From the NCBI RefSeq assembly GCF_009858175.1, contig NZ_CP047393.1:2542001-2606000 (forward strand): a stretch of 64,000 nucleotides of DNA. Reading direction: 5' to 3'. Below the pieces are notes generated by a model. It did no database searches and was not told where the DNA came from. It saw only the letters and a list, made by a program, of their open reading frames with translations. The position numbers and the translations under genes were made by a program. Shown here piece after piece: positions 8,671 to 15,773 of this stretch (position 1 is its first letter; the number at the start of each line of letters is the position of its first letter). The DNA is from Pontibacillus sp. HMF3514 (GTDB taxonomy: Bacteria > Bacillota > Bacilli > Bacillales > BH030062).

Positions 8671-8694
8671 GGGTGGGGACTTAGGGTGTTGGGG
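8671..8694 (+). other. G-quadruplex-type motif in a G-rich intergenic strip
   Basis: The plus strand reads G3-N1-G4-N5-G3-N4-G4 within 24 bases, a canonical four-tract motif. It sits in a G/T-rich strip (about 8634-8780) between the spoIIIA promoter and the efp terminator. The strip ends with three copies of a short unit containing TTTCGCTCGG or TTTCCCTCGG (8727-8780). No gene with a ribosome binding site is seen here; yqhV, found at this place in B. subtilis, is absent. Confidence 0.5.
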
Positions 8695-8791
8695 AGACTG
8701 AGGGCTTATTCTTGGATGGGGTTGCTTTCGCTCGGGTTGATGCTGTTTTCCCTCGGGTTGACGAGGCTTTCGCTCGGATCCCAAACAAAAA

Positions 8792-8819
8792 ACTGCCCCA
8801 AGCATTCGCTTGAGGCAGT
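8792..8819 (-). terminator. Terminator of the aroQ-pepQ-efp operon
   Basis: Stem ACTGCC-CAAGC / GCTTG-GGCAGT with an ATTC loop and one bulged base per arm. On the minus strand it is followed by a run of T, as expected for efp transcription. Confidence 0.85.
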
Positions 8820-8833
8820 CAGCAAAATCAAAT

Positions 8834-9397
8834 TTAGTTGTTAGAACGAGACACATATTTACCGTCAGCTGTGCTGATCACAAGTACGTCTCCTTCGTTA
8901 ATGAAGAAAGGAACTTGTACGATAAGGCCTGTTTCAAGCGTTGCTGGTTTTGTACCACCGCTTGCTGTGTCACCTTTGATACCTGGTTCAGTTTCCGTTA
9001 CTTGTAGCTCAACGTTGTTTGGAAGTTCAACACCGATTGTTTCACCCTCGTAGAACTGAATTTGGATTTCCATGTTTTCTTTCAGGTAATTCAATTCGTT
9101 TTCGATCTGGTCTGTTTGAAGTTCAACCTGCTCATATGTGTCATGGTCCATGAACGCATGTACATTATCTGCTGCATAAAGGTACTGCATTTTGCGGTTT
9201 TCAATGTGAGCTTTGTTCACTTTCTCACCAGCACGGAATGTTTTTTCCTGGATCGCACCTGTGCGTAAGTTACGAAGTTTAGAACGCACGAACGCAGCGC
9301 CTTTACCTGGTTTTACGTGTTGGAAGTCTATAACTTGCCAAATTCCATTGTCTACTTCAATTGTTAATCCTGTTTTAAAATCGTTTACTGAAACCAT
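8834..9397 (-). CDS. efp: Elongation factor P
   Basis: 187 residues, the family's usual three beta-barrel domains. EF-P binds the ribosome between P and E sites and relieves stalling at polyproline stretches. The tip loop [10 protein letters not shown] puts the modifiable lysine at residue 32; in B. subtilis this lysine is reported to carry a 5-aminopentanol group. The C-terminal [22 protein letters not shown] is typical. It follows the Xaa-Pro peptidase gene by 26 bp. Confidence 0.96.
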   Translation of the reverse strand: MVSVNDFKTGLTIEVDNGIWQVIDFQHVKPGKGAAFVRSKLRNLRTGAIQEKTFRAGEKVNKAHIENRKMQYLYAADNVHAFMDHDTYEQVELQTDQIENELNYLKENMEIQIQFYEGETIGVELPNNVELQVTETEPGIKGDTASGGTKPATLETGLIVQVPFFINEGDVLVISTADGKYVSRSNN

Positions 9398-9423
9398 TTT
9401 ATTTCCTCCTTCTTAACGCGCTT

Positions 9424-10485
9424 TTATAAAGTAATGAGCTCTTTTGTAGAGTGACTTAAGCGCTCATTCCCGTTTTCTGTTACAACGGTATCATCTTCAA
9501 TACGACAGCCACCTACATTAGGTACATAAATACCTGGCTCTACCGTTACAACCATCCCAGACTCTAATGTTTGTTGGGAGCGGAAAGATAACGCAGGTCC
9601 TTCGTGAACATCAAGTCCAATTCCGTGACCAGTCGAATGGCCAAAGTATTCGCCATATCCTTTTTCCTTAATATAATCACGGGTTAAATCATCAGCTTCT
9701 TTTGCTGTAATACCAGCTTTCAATCCTTTCATTCCACGTTCTTGAGCTGCTAAAACGGTGTCGTAGATTTCACGAAGTTCATCGCTAATCTCCCCAACTG
9801 CAACTGTACGTGTAATGTCTGAGCAATACCCTTTGTAAAGAGCACCAAAATCCAGTGTTACGAGCTCACCAGATTGGATTGTTTTATCAGATGCAACGCC
9901 ATGTGGAAGCGCAGCGCGATAGCCTGAAGCTACAATAATATCAAAAGATGAAGAAGTTGCTCCTTGCTTTCTCATGAAAAATTCTAACTCATTAGACACA
10001 TCGATTTCTTTTACACCTGGCTTTATGTAAGAAAGGATATGGTCAAATGCCGCATCCGCAATCTCAGTTGCTTCCTTTAATATCTTAATCTCATCATCAT
10101 TTTTAATCAAGCGTAATTTTTCAACGATTCCTGACGTTGGGACAAGCTCTGCCTCAACAACTTGGTTATACGTTTCATATAAACCGAATGTAACATCTTG
10201 CTTCTCAAAACCGAGGCGCTTTACACCAAGACGCTTCGCCTGGCTTGCCACTTCCTCATGAATCGGAGTTGTGTGCTGCACGATGTCAAAGCCTTTTGCT
10301 TCCTCATTCGCTTGTTCCATATAACGGAAATCCGTAATAAATAGCGCGTCCTCTTGTGTAATGAGAACAACCCCTGCTGTTCCTGTAAACTCTGTCATGT
10401 AACGACGATTTTTTCCATTTGTAATTAATAAAGCATCAAGATCTTGATCCTTTAAACTCTTACGTAGTTTCGTTACTTTCTCCAT
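9424..10485 (-). CDS. yqhT: Xaa-Pro peptidase, M24 family (YqhT type)
   Basis: 353 residues: an N-terminal creatinase-like domain followed by the pita-bread metallopeptidase domain. Metal ligands fall in VTLDFGALYKGYCSDITRT (two Asp), HGIGLDVHEGP (His) and the final Glu residues of VVTVEPGIY and GGCRIEDD. Start at ATG 10485 (MEKVTKLRK), seven bases after AGGAG. An upstream extension would run into aroQ and is not used. The start lies 26 bp inside aroQ, so the two genes overlap. The neighbour order aroQ-yqhT-efp is conserved in Bacillus. Confidence 0.92.
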   Translation of the reverse strand: MEKVTKLRKSLKDQDLDALLITNGKNRRYMTEFTGTAGVVLITQEDALFITDFRYMEQANEEAKGFDIVQHTTPIHEEVASQAKRLGVKRLGFEKQDVTFGLYETYNQVVEAELVPTSGIVEKLRLIKNDDEIKILKEATEIADAAFDHILSYIKPGVKEIDVSNELEFFMRKQGATSSSFDIIVASGYRAALPHGVASDKTIQSGELVTLDFGALYKGYCSDITRTVAVGEISDELREIYDTVLAAQERGMKGLKAGITAKEADDLTRDYIKEKGYGEYFGHSTGHGIGLDVHEGPALSFRSQQTLESGMVVTVEPGIYVPNVGGCRIEDDTVVTENGNERLSHSTKELITL

Positions 10486-10930
10486 CCTCATTCTCCTCCC
10501 TAAAATGATCGATAAAGGCTTGTGCTGCCAATGTGTACCCAACGGTTCCCATACCCACGATTTGTCCCCATGTTACAGGGGAAATCAGCGACGTATGGCG
10601 AAATGATTCTCGTTTATGAACATTGGAAATATGTACTTCAATCACAGGAACATCAATACTCGCAATCGCATCTCGCAGCGCTATGCTCGTATGTGTATAA
10701 GCTCCTGGATTAAAAATAATGCCCGTTGTCTCGTATCGGGATTCATGAATGGCATCAATCAGGTCACCTTCATGATTTGATTGAAATGCATCAAACTCCC
10801 AACCATTCTCTTTAAGTGTTGTCTCAACTTCATGTTCAATATCAGCCAACGTTTTTTGACCGTAAACTCCAGGCTCTCGGGTCCCTAACAGGTTCAAATT
10901 GGGTCCATTTAATAGTAATAATCTCTTCAT
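10460..10930 (-). CDS. aroQ: Type II 3-dehydroquinate dehydratase
   Basis: 156 residues, slightly longer than the usual 145-150. It converts 3-dehydroquinate to 3-dehydroshikimate in the shikimate pathway. Visible active-site residues are N11, R18 and the catalytic Y23 in NGPNLNLLGTREPGVYG, N74 and H80 in FNPGAYTH, and H100 in EVHISN. The C-terminal 25 or so residues are acidic and overlap the yqhT start. Another shikimate gene, aroK, is in this window at 30.9 kb. Confidence 0.95.
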   Translation of the reverse strand: MKRLLLLNGPNLNLLGTREPGVYGQKTLADIEHEVETTLKENGWEFDAFQSNHEGDLIDAIHESRYETTGIIFNPGAYTHTSIALRDAIASIDVPVIEVHISNVHKRESFRHTSLISPVTWGQIVGMGTVGYTLAAQAFIDHFREENEDGESNETT

Positions 10931-10999
10931 AATTCATCTCCCTCTATGTGAATAGGCGGGAATTTTCCGACACTTTTTTAGGATAACACAATATCGAGA

Positions 11000-11530
11000 T
11001 TAGTTGGGAGCGTTTTGGCTGGATTGATTGTTTTCCAAGTACTCATACGAGATGGAATACCCTACAAATGTTCCATATAATATAAAGAGACATAATGTTG
11101 TAACGATCGTATCACTCTCAAATTGGTCGAATTCTGGTACAGCTGAAAATACTGGATTAAATAAGTAAAAAATTAAAAACCATAAGGCTACACCAAATAA
11201 AATAGCAGGTGCTAATCCCTTAGCTTTCTTTAAAAGGGAAAAGTAGATAATAGCCGTCCCTAAAGAAAGTAGACCAACTGCTAAAATACCAATGAATTCT
11301 CCTATCCAACCACTTGTCCAGTCTGTTTGAATCCAGGATCGTAACACAAATGTCGCTGCCGAAACTGAACTAAAATTTAGCACATACGCAATGGATCCAA
11401 CAAAACTCCATAGAATCCCTCCGACAAAGCCAATCACCAATGCTTTTGAGAAAACAGGTACAGGCTGTTCCTGTTGATTTTGTTCTAATTCTTTATTTTG
11501 TTCTTCACCTTTGTTTTGTTCTTGCTCCAT
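11000..11530 (-). CDS. yqhR: YqhR family membrane protein
   Basis: 176 residues. A charged Glu/Gln-rich N-terminus (1-28) precedes four predicted membrane helices. It is the conserved-position neighbour of aroQ and corresponds to YqhR, which has no established function. The start is placed at ATG 11530 (MEQEQNK), after GGAGGTGA; a GTG three codons upstream overlaps that ribosome binding site. Divergent from yqhQ. Confidence 0.8.
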   Translation of the reverse strand: MEQEQNKGEEQNKELEQNQQEQPVPVFSKALVIGFVGGILWSFVGSIAYVLNFSSVSAATFVLRSWIQTDWTSGWIGEFIGILAVGLLSLGTAIIYFSLLKKAKGLAPAILFGVALWFLIFYLFNPVFSAVPEFDQFESDTIVTTLCLFILYGTFVGYSISYEYLENNQSSQNAPN

Positions 11531-11667
11531 TTCCGTCACCTCCGTTTGTTAGGATAGCCAAAAATGGGATATTCCATGCTTTTTCTCTCCAGGGACTAGA
11601 GGAAGAGAGCTATTTCTAGTAAAATAGAGGAAAATCAAAGATTGAACATCCGAGGATGGTGGAAAAT

Positions 11668-12627
11668 ATGAGCGAACACAAGCAACCTGCCTATGGTGGT
11701 CAGGCTGTCGTTGAAGGAGTTATGTTTGCAGGGCAAAAAAGTTATGTGACCGCTGTAAGACGTAAAGATGACTCCATTGAATATTTTGAAGTAGAACGGA
11801 AACAATCTAAAATAGCAAACCGTTTAAAGAAGATCCCTTTTCTTCGTGGGTTAGTAGCCCTTGTAGAAGCAAGTGCAAACGGAACCAAACACCTAAACTT
11901 CTCAAGTGAACGCTACGATGTTGACCCAGCAGATGATGATCAGATTCAAAGTGAAGAAGAAACATCTAAACTCGCAATGGTAATTGGAATTGGGGCTGTC
12001 GGAGTTTTATCATTTCTATTTGGTAAACTCATTTTCACGTTAACCCCAGCTTTAGTAGCTTCGTTTTTTGAACCTATCGTTCCCGGTAAAACGGGCCAAG
12101 TTTTACTCGAAGGTCTCATCAAATTTGTGCTGCTTTTAGCATATATATATATTATATCGCTAACCCCACTCATTAGACGGGTATTCCAATATCACGGAGC
12201 AGAGCACAAAGTGATTAACGCTTATGAAAATGGCGCTGATTTAACGGTTGAAGATGTTCAAAAACACTCTCGTCTTCATTATCGCTGTGGATCAAGTTTC
12301 ATTCTATTTACTGTATTTGTCGGTTTATTCATTTATTTACTGCCGTTTGTAGCAATAGACCCACTTTGGTGGAGAATGGTGAACCGCATCTTGCTACTTC
12401 CTTTTGTAATTGGGATTTCTTTTGAAGTTTTACAATTAACAAACAAAGTGAGAAACGTACCATTCCTTAAGGTTCTTGGTTACCCTGGCCTATGGTTACA
12501 ACTGCTTACAACAAAGGAACCAAAAGACGATCAAGTCGATGTTGCCATACATTCTTTCAAAAAAGTGCTTGAAAATGATAAAAATGAAGGAAAAAGTGGT
12601 ATACAAGGTAGTAAGGTAATCTCTTAA
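11668..12627 (+). CDS. yqhQ: DUF1385 family membrane protein YqhQ
   Basis: 319 residues. The N-terminal block PAYGGQAVVEGVMFAGQKSY and the central YHGAEHKVINAYENGADLT are the hallmarks of DUF1385. Four predicted membrane helices lie between and after these blocks. No biochemical role is established. ATG 11668 (MSEHKQP) is preferred to the in-frame ATG 11656, because the latter has no room for a ribosome binding site and the resulting length agrees with the family. Confidence 0.85.
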   Translation: MSEHKQPAYGGQAVVEGVMFAGQKSYVTAVRRKDDSIEYFEVERKQSKIANRLKKIPFLRGLVALVEASANGTKHLNFSSERYDVDPADDDQIQSEEETSKLAMVIGIGAVGVLSFLFGKLIFTLTPALVASFFEPIVPGKTGQVLLEGLIKFVLLLAYIYIISLTPLIRRVFQYHGAEHKVINAYENGADLTVEDVQKHSRLHYRCGSSFILFTVFVGLFIYLLPFVAIDPLWWRMVNRILLLPFVIGISFEVLQLTNKVRNVPFLKVLGYPGLWLQLLTTKEPKDDQVDVAIHSFKKVLENDKNEGKSGIQGSKVIS

Positions 12628-12653
12628 GGAGATGGAAACGCTGAAGGGAGGAA

Positions 12654-13052
12654 ATGCTGTTGTTTAACAGAGTGGCAAAGCCTCTTATTTATGCCATTGT
12701 CGGGTTAGGTATTATTGGGTTTGGCTATAAGCTTTTCACAGATACGACAAGCTTGTTTACAGAACTACTTATTGGAGCTGCTTTTGCTGTACTTATTGTA
12801 GGTGCTGTTTACTTCTTTCTTTCTAGACGAAACGGTGGAAACTCAGATGAAATGAAACGCTATCGTCAAGCAGTTCGTCAGTCTAAAAAGAAATATAGCC
12901 AAACGCAGTCTTCTAAGTTTTCCAGTAAGATGAAGCCTTCTACCATTAAATCAAAGGTTACAGCTAAGCAAAAACAGGTTAAAAAAGACTCACCTCAACT
13001 TCGTGTTATTGAGGGCAACAAGAGCAAAAAGAAAAATCGAGCCTCTTTATGA
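12654..13052 (+). CDS. yqhP: SA1362/YqhP family membrane protein
   Basis: 132 residues: two N-terminal membrane helices (about 13-31 and 38-58) and a very basic Lys/Ser-rich tail (about 70-132). This fits the SA1362/YqhP family of unknown function, usually next to yqhQ. GGAGG lies only two bases before the ATG at 12654 but eight before the in-frame TTG at 12660, so TTG may be the real start. The last four codons and the stop form part of the terminator stem and loop. Confidence 0.75.
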   Translation: MLLFNRVAKPLIYAIVGLGIIGFGYKLFTDTTSLFTELLIGAAFAVLIVGAVYFFLSRRNGGNSDEMKRYRQAVRQSKKKYSQTQSSKFSSKMKPSTIKSKVTAKQKQVKKDSPQLRVIEGNKSKKKNRASL

Positions 13053-13065
13053 GGCTCGATTTTTT
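13032..13065. terminator. Bidirectional terminator built from the ends of two genes
   Basis: Stem AAAAATCGAGCCTC / GAGGCTCGATTTTT with loop TTTAT. The left arm holds the last codons of yqhP and the loop contains its stop; the right T-run reaches the stop codon of the convergent yqhO. One hairpin therefore serves both convergent genes. Confidence 0.88.
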
Positions 13066-13957
13066 ATCCTTTCCACTTTTTCAAAAACTCTTCTGCATGC
13101 TCCCTTCCAAGCTTGATCAATCCTTCTCGATCCTTTTCACTCATATCAAAATCTGTTGTCCCAACTTTTTCAACTGGAATAAAAATAATATCCACTGCAT
13201 CCGCCTTAGATACGTAACGTGCATCATGCGCTTGTTTCATCGTTATAAATAATGCCTGGAACATGTCGATTGCATTTTTGATGACCCGAGGAGGGATGTT
13301 GTCTGCAGAATTACTTAATTTCATGCCAAGAATCGGACGTTTTCTTCTTTCCAAATCTGAGGTGAATACCCAAATAGGAAAATTACTTAGCAGTCCACCA
13401 TCGACAATAATGCTTTTTTGACGTTCTTTCTCTCCCTGAATTTTTTCCGGTATAAAAAAGTACGGAAGCCCTGCGCTCATTCTTACGGCTCTAGCTACTG
13501 AAAACTCCCTGGGTTTAAGCCCATACAACCGCTTCAAATCATCTGGAAGCACAACTAACCTCCCTAACGTCAAATCCGATACGATAACTTTTAAACTATC
13601 TTTTGGAAGGTCGCTAAATGTGCGAACACCTTTTTGATTCAGCTTTTGTTCGATCCAATCCTCTAGCTTCTTCCCTTTATAAATTCCCATACGGAAATAG
13701 AGAGATAACCATTTTGTAAAAGGCAACCAATCTACAAGTTTTGGAGGGTCAAGTAATTTATTTAATTGGAGTTCTTCAAATAGTTCTTGGATTTCATCAC
13801 TGTTGTATCCAGCTGCAATGAATGAAGCCATAATAGCACCTGCAGAAGTTCCAGCTACTCGTTCAAACTGATACCCTTTCTTTTCAACCACTTCAAGTGC
13901 TCCAATAAAAGCAATTGCCTTTACGCCACCACCCGAAAAAACCCCATCAATTTTCAC
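13064..13957 (-). CDS. yqhO: Patatin-like phospholipase family protein YqhO
   Basis: 297 residues. The oxyanion loop GVFSGGGVKAIAF, the nucleophile motif GTSAG (Ser38) and the Asp of VDGGLLSNFP give the Ser-Asp dyad of patatin-type lipid acyl hydrolases. No signal peptide is visible, so it is probably cytosolic. Translation likely starts at GTG 13955-13957, six bases after GGGGGAG; an earlier TTG would place that ribosome binding site inside the gene. The substrate is not known. Confidence 0.88.
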   Translation of the reverse strand: MKIDGVFSGGGVKAIAFIGALEVVEKKGYQFERVAGTSAGAIMASFIAAGYNSDEIQELFEELQLNKLLDPPKLVDWLPFTKWLSLYFRMGIYKGKKLEDWIEQKLNQKGVRTFSDLPKDSLKVIVSDLTLGRLVVLPDDLKRLYGLKPREFSVARAVRMSAGLPYFFIPEKIQGEKERQKSIIVDGGLLSNFPIWVFTSDLERRKRPILGMKLSNSADNIPPRVIKNAIDMFQALFITMKQAHDARYVSKADAVDIIFIPVEKVGTTDFDMSEKDREGLIKLGREHAEEFLKKWKG

Positions 13958-14061
13958 AAGCAGCTCCCCCAATTATGAATGGCATTTACTTTTATCTATA
14001 GTGTGGGAATTGAGTAGGTAGAACAAGGACAAGGTATTTTGATTGGATTTAGAGAATATAA

Positions 14062-14091
14062 AAAACACTTGGCTCAATAGCCAAGTGTTAT
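14062..14091 (-). terminator. Terminator of mntR
   Basis: Stem AACACTTGGCT / AGCCAAGTGTT with loop CAAT, followed on the minus strand by a T-run. It begins at the mntR stop codon. Confidence 0.85.
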
Positions 14092-14519
14092 TCTTTCGTT
14101 TGCTCTTCGTTTGCTTGTTGGACTTTGCGTAAACCTTCTACGCAGTTTTCGTTCTGTTCGAAAAACTGAACAAGGTCGCCAATGCGGTCGATGGAATTCC
14201 AGCTTAAATGGTGCTCAATGCCTTCAACATCTTCGTAAATGTTTTCTTTGTCTACGCCAATTATGTTTAAGAATTGTTCGAGTAGCTCATGTCGATAAAC
14301 TAAACGTTTACCGATTTTTTTGCCTTTAGCCGTTAGGATTAAGCCTCGATACTTCTCGTAATTTAAATATTGATCGCGATCCAATTTTTGTACCATTTTC
14401 GTTACAGATGAAGGATGTACCTGAAGGTTCTCTGCGATGTCCGACACCCGAGCATATCCTTTATCTTCAATTAGCATGTATATTTGTTCGATGTAATCTT
14501 CCATACTTGGTGTTGGCAT
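14088..14519 (-). CDS. mntR: Manganese-dependent transcriptional repressor MntR
   Basis: 143 residues, DtxR family. An N-terminal winged helix (about 1-71) is followed by the dimerisation domain. All known metal ligands of B. subtilis MntR are in place at the same numbers: D8, E11, H77, E99, E102 and H103. MntR represses manganese uptake genes when Mn(II) is sufficient. No MntR target transporter is in this window. Confidence 0.96.
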   Translation of the reverse strand: MPTPSMEDYIEQIYMLIEDKGYARVSDIAENLQVHPSSVTKMVQKLDRDQYLNYEKYRGLILTAKGKKIGKRLVYRHELLEQFLNIIGVDKENIYEDVEGIEHHLSWNSIDRIGDLVQFFEQNENCVEGLRKVQQANEEQTKE

Positions 14520-14597
14520 GACAATCCTCCAATTCTGCCGACCAAAATTTCTAACTGTAAAGAATGATACACTAGATTGGAAATGCTGACAAGATGA

Positions 14598-15632
14598 TTA
14601 CGTAAAGTAAGAGATCTTACTATTCGGAAAAAATTCTCCTATATAAGCTTCCATGGTTGCTTTCATATCCTCTTGTGTTTCCTTTGGATAGACATACTTC
14701 CCTATTCCATATTTGCCACCTCGATACTTACGCTCTTCTTCATCCATTTCCAGCTTGGACTTCGGATAACGTTGGAGGATTACCTTTTTCGCCGGTTTCG
14801 TAAATCGATGTTGAATTAATTCAAAGGTTAGATCTTCTTCGTCTACGGAGGACCCTTTCATTTCTTCATAAAGGTTAGAGAACAAGTTATAGTATCCTTC
14901 TTTCCAATTGTCATCATAGATATAAATAGGAGCCACGATAAACCCTAACGGATACCCGGCATCAGCTACTTTTCGTGCAGCTTCCAGACGTTTTTTAAGA
15001 GGCGATGTTCCTGGCTCAAAATGCTTGATCACATAATCTGCATTGATGCTGAAACGAAAGCGAGTATGGCCATTATGTTGAGCATCAAGTAGATGATCCA
15101 CGTGGTGATATTTGGTCACAAAACGCAATCGACCATGTTTTTGGTCACCCATAAATTCAATTGTCTTTTTTAAAGAGTGGGTAATGTGATCAATTCCTAC
15201 AATGTCTGATGTACATGCCGCTTCAAAACGAGTTGGTTCCGGAGCACGTTCTTTTATATACTGAACGGATTGATCGAAAATCTCTTCTAAATTCACATAG
15301 GTTCTGATATATGGTTTTTTCCCTAGTGTCGTTTGAAGGTAGCAATAATGACAGTGACCCATGCACCCTGTCGCAAGGGGGATTGCATATTCCGCAGAAG
15401 GTTTTGACGTATCAAATTTCAGGGTTTTACGCACACCAATTACTAACGTATTTTTCGCGTTGGCATACTGTCGCATTTCTGTGTTTCCAGGGATGCCACG
15501 TACTTGATTGTGTGACGTTGTCTCACGGATTTCGATTCCCTGGTTTTGAAAACGTTCATATAACTCCTGTGCCAAAGGATATTCCATGGCACGAGGTTCA
15601 ATATATACTAAATTCGGCTCAAATGCCTTCAT
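14598..15632 (-). CDS. splB: Spore photoproduct lyase
   Basis: 344 residues, radical-SAM DNA repair enzyme that reverses 5-thyminyl-5,6-dihydrothymine in germinating spores. The radical-SAM cluster CMGHCHYC supplies C90, C94 and C97, and the hydrogen-donor cysteine is C140, each one position from the B. subtilis numbering. There is no splA upstream. The ribosome binding site (AAAGGAGTG) lies in one arm of an 11-bp inverted repeat, and a sigma-G-like promoter lies between the arms. Confidence 0.95.
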   Translation of the reverse strand: MKAFEPNLVYIEPRAMEYPLAQELYERFQNQGIEIRETTSHNQVRGIPGNTEMRQYANAKNTLVIGVRKTLKFDTSKPSAEYAIPLATGCMGHCHYCYLQTTLGKKPYIRTYVNLEEIFDQSVQYIKERAPEPTRFEAACTSDIVGIDHITHSLKKTIEFMGDQKHGRLRFVTKYHHVDHLLDAQHNGHTRFRFSINADYVIKHFEPGTSPLKKRLEAARKVADAGYPLGFIVAPIYIYDDNWKEGYYNLFSNLYEEMKGSSVDEEDLTFELIQHRFTKPAKKVILQRYPKSKLEMDEEERKYRGGKYGIGKYVYPKETQEDMKATMEAYIGEFFPNSKISYFT

Positions 15633-15635
15633 TCA

Positions 15636-15682
15636 CAAACACTCCTTTTGCGCTTAGTATGACCAAGTTATAGGAGTGTTTG
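15636..15682 (-). promoter_or_regulatory. Inverted repeat covering the splB ribosome binding site
   Basis: Arms CAAACACTCCT (15636-15646) and AGGAGTGTTTG (15672-15682) are perfectly complementary over 11 bp with a 25-base loop. In minus-strand RNA the downstream arm contains the splB ribosome binding site. The loop contains the putative -10 region, so a transcript from that promoter would lack the upstream arm. Confidence 0.6.
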
Positions 15683-15683
15683 C
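15655..15683 (-). promoter_or_regulatory. Sigma-G-like promoter of splB
   Basis: On the minus strand GCAAA is followed after 17 bases by CATACTA. The -10 matches the sigma-G pattern CATNNTA exactly and the -35 matches four of five positions of GHATR. In B. subtilis spl is transcribed by forespore sigma-G, which supports the assignment. Confidence 0.5.
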
Positions 15684-15740
15684 TGGTAATGTATGTTAGA
15701 AGAAAAGCGCAAGCAACCTAAGTAGCAATAATAAATAAAA

Positions 15741-15766
15741 AATGCCCAAGATTTCTCTTGGACATT
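15741..15766 (-). terminator. Terminator of the ribonucleotide reductase gene
   Basis: Stem AATG-CCAAGA / TCTTGG-CATT with loop TTTC, followed on the minus strand by a run of T. It lies 8 bp after the nrdJ stop. Confidence 0.8.
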
Positions 15767-15773
15767 TTCTTTC

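Noticed and set aside
8632-8856. Proline-rich frame of 74 codons overlapping the efp end.
   Set aside because: Low-complexity complement of the G-rich strip; no ribosome binding site and it crosses the efp terminator.
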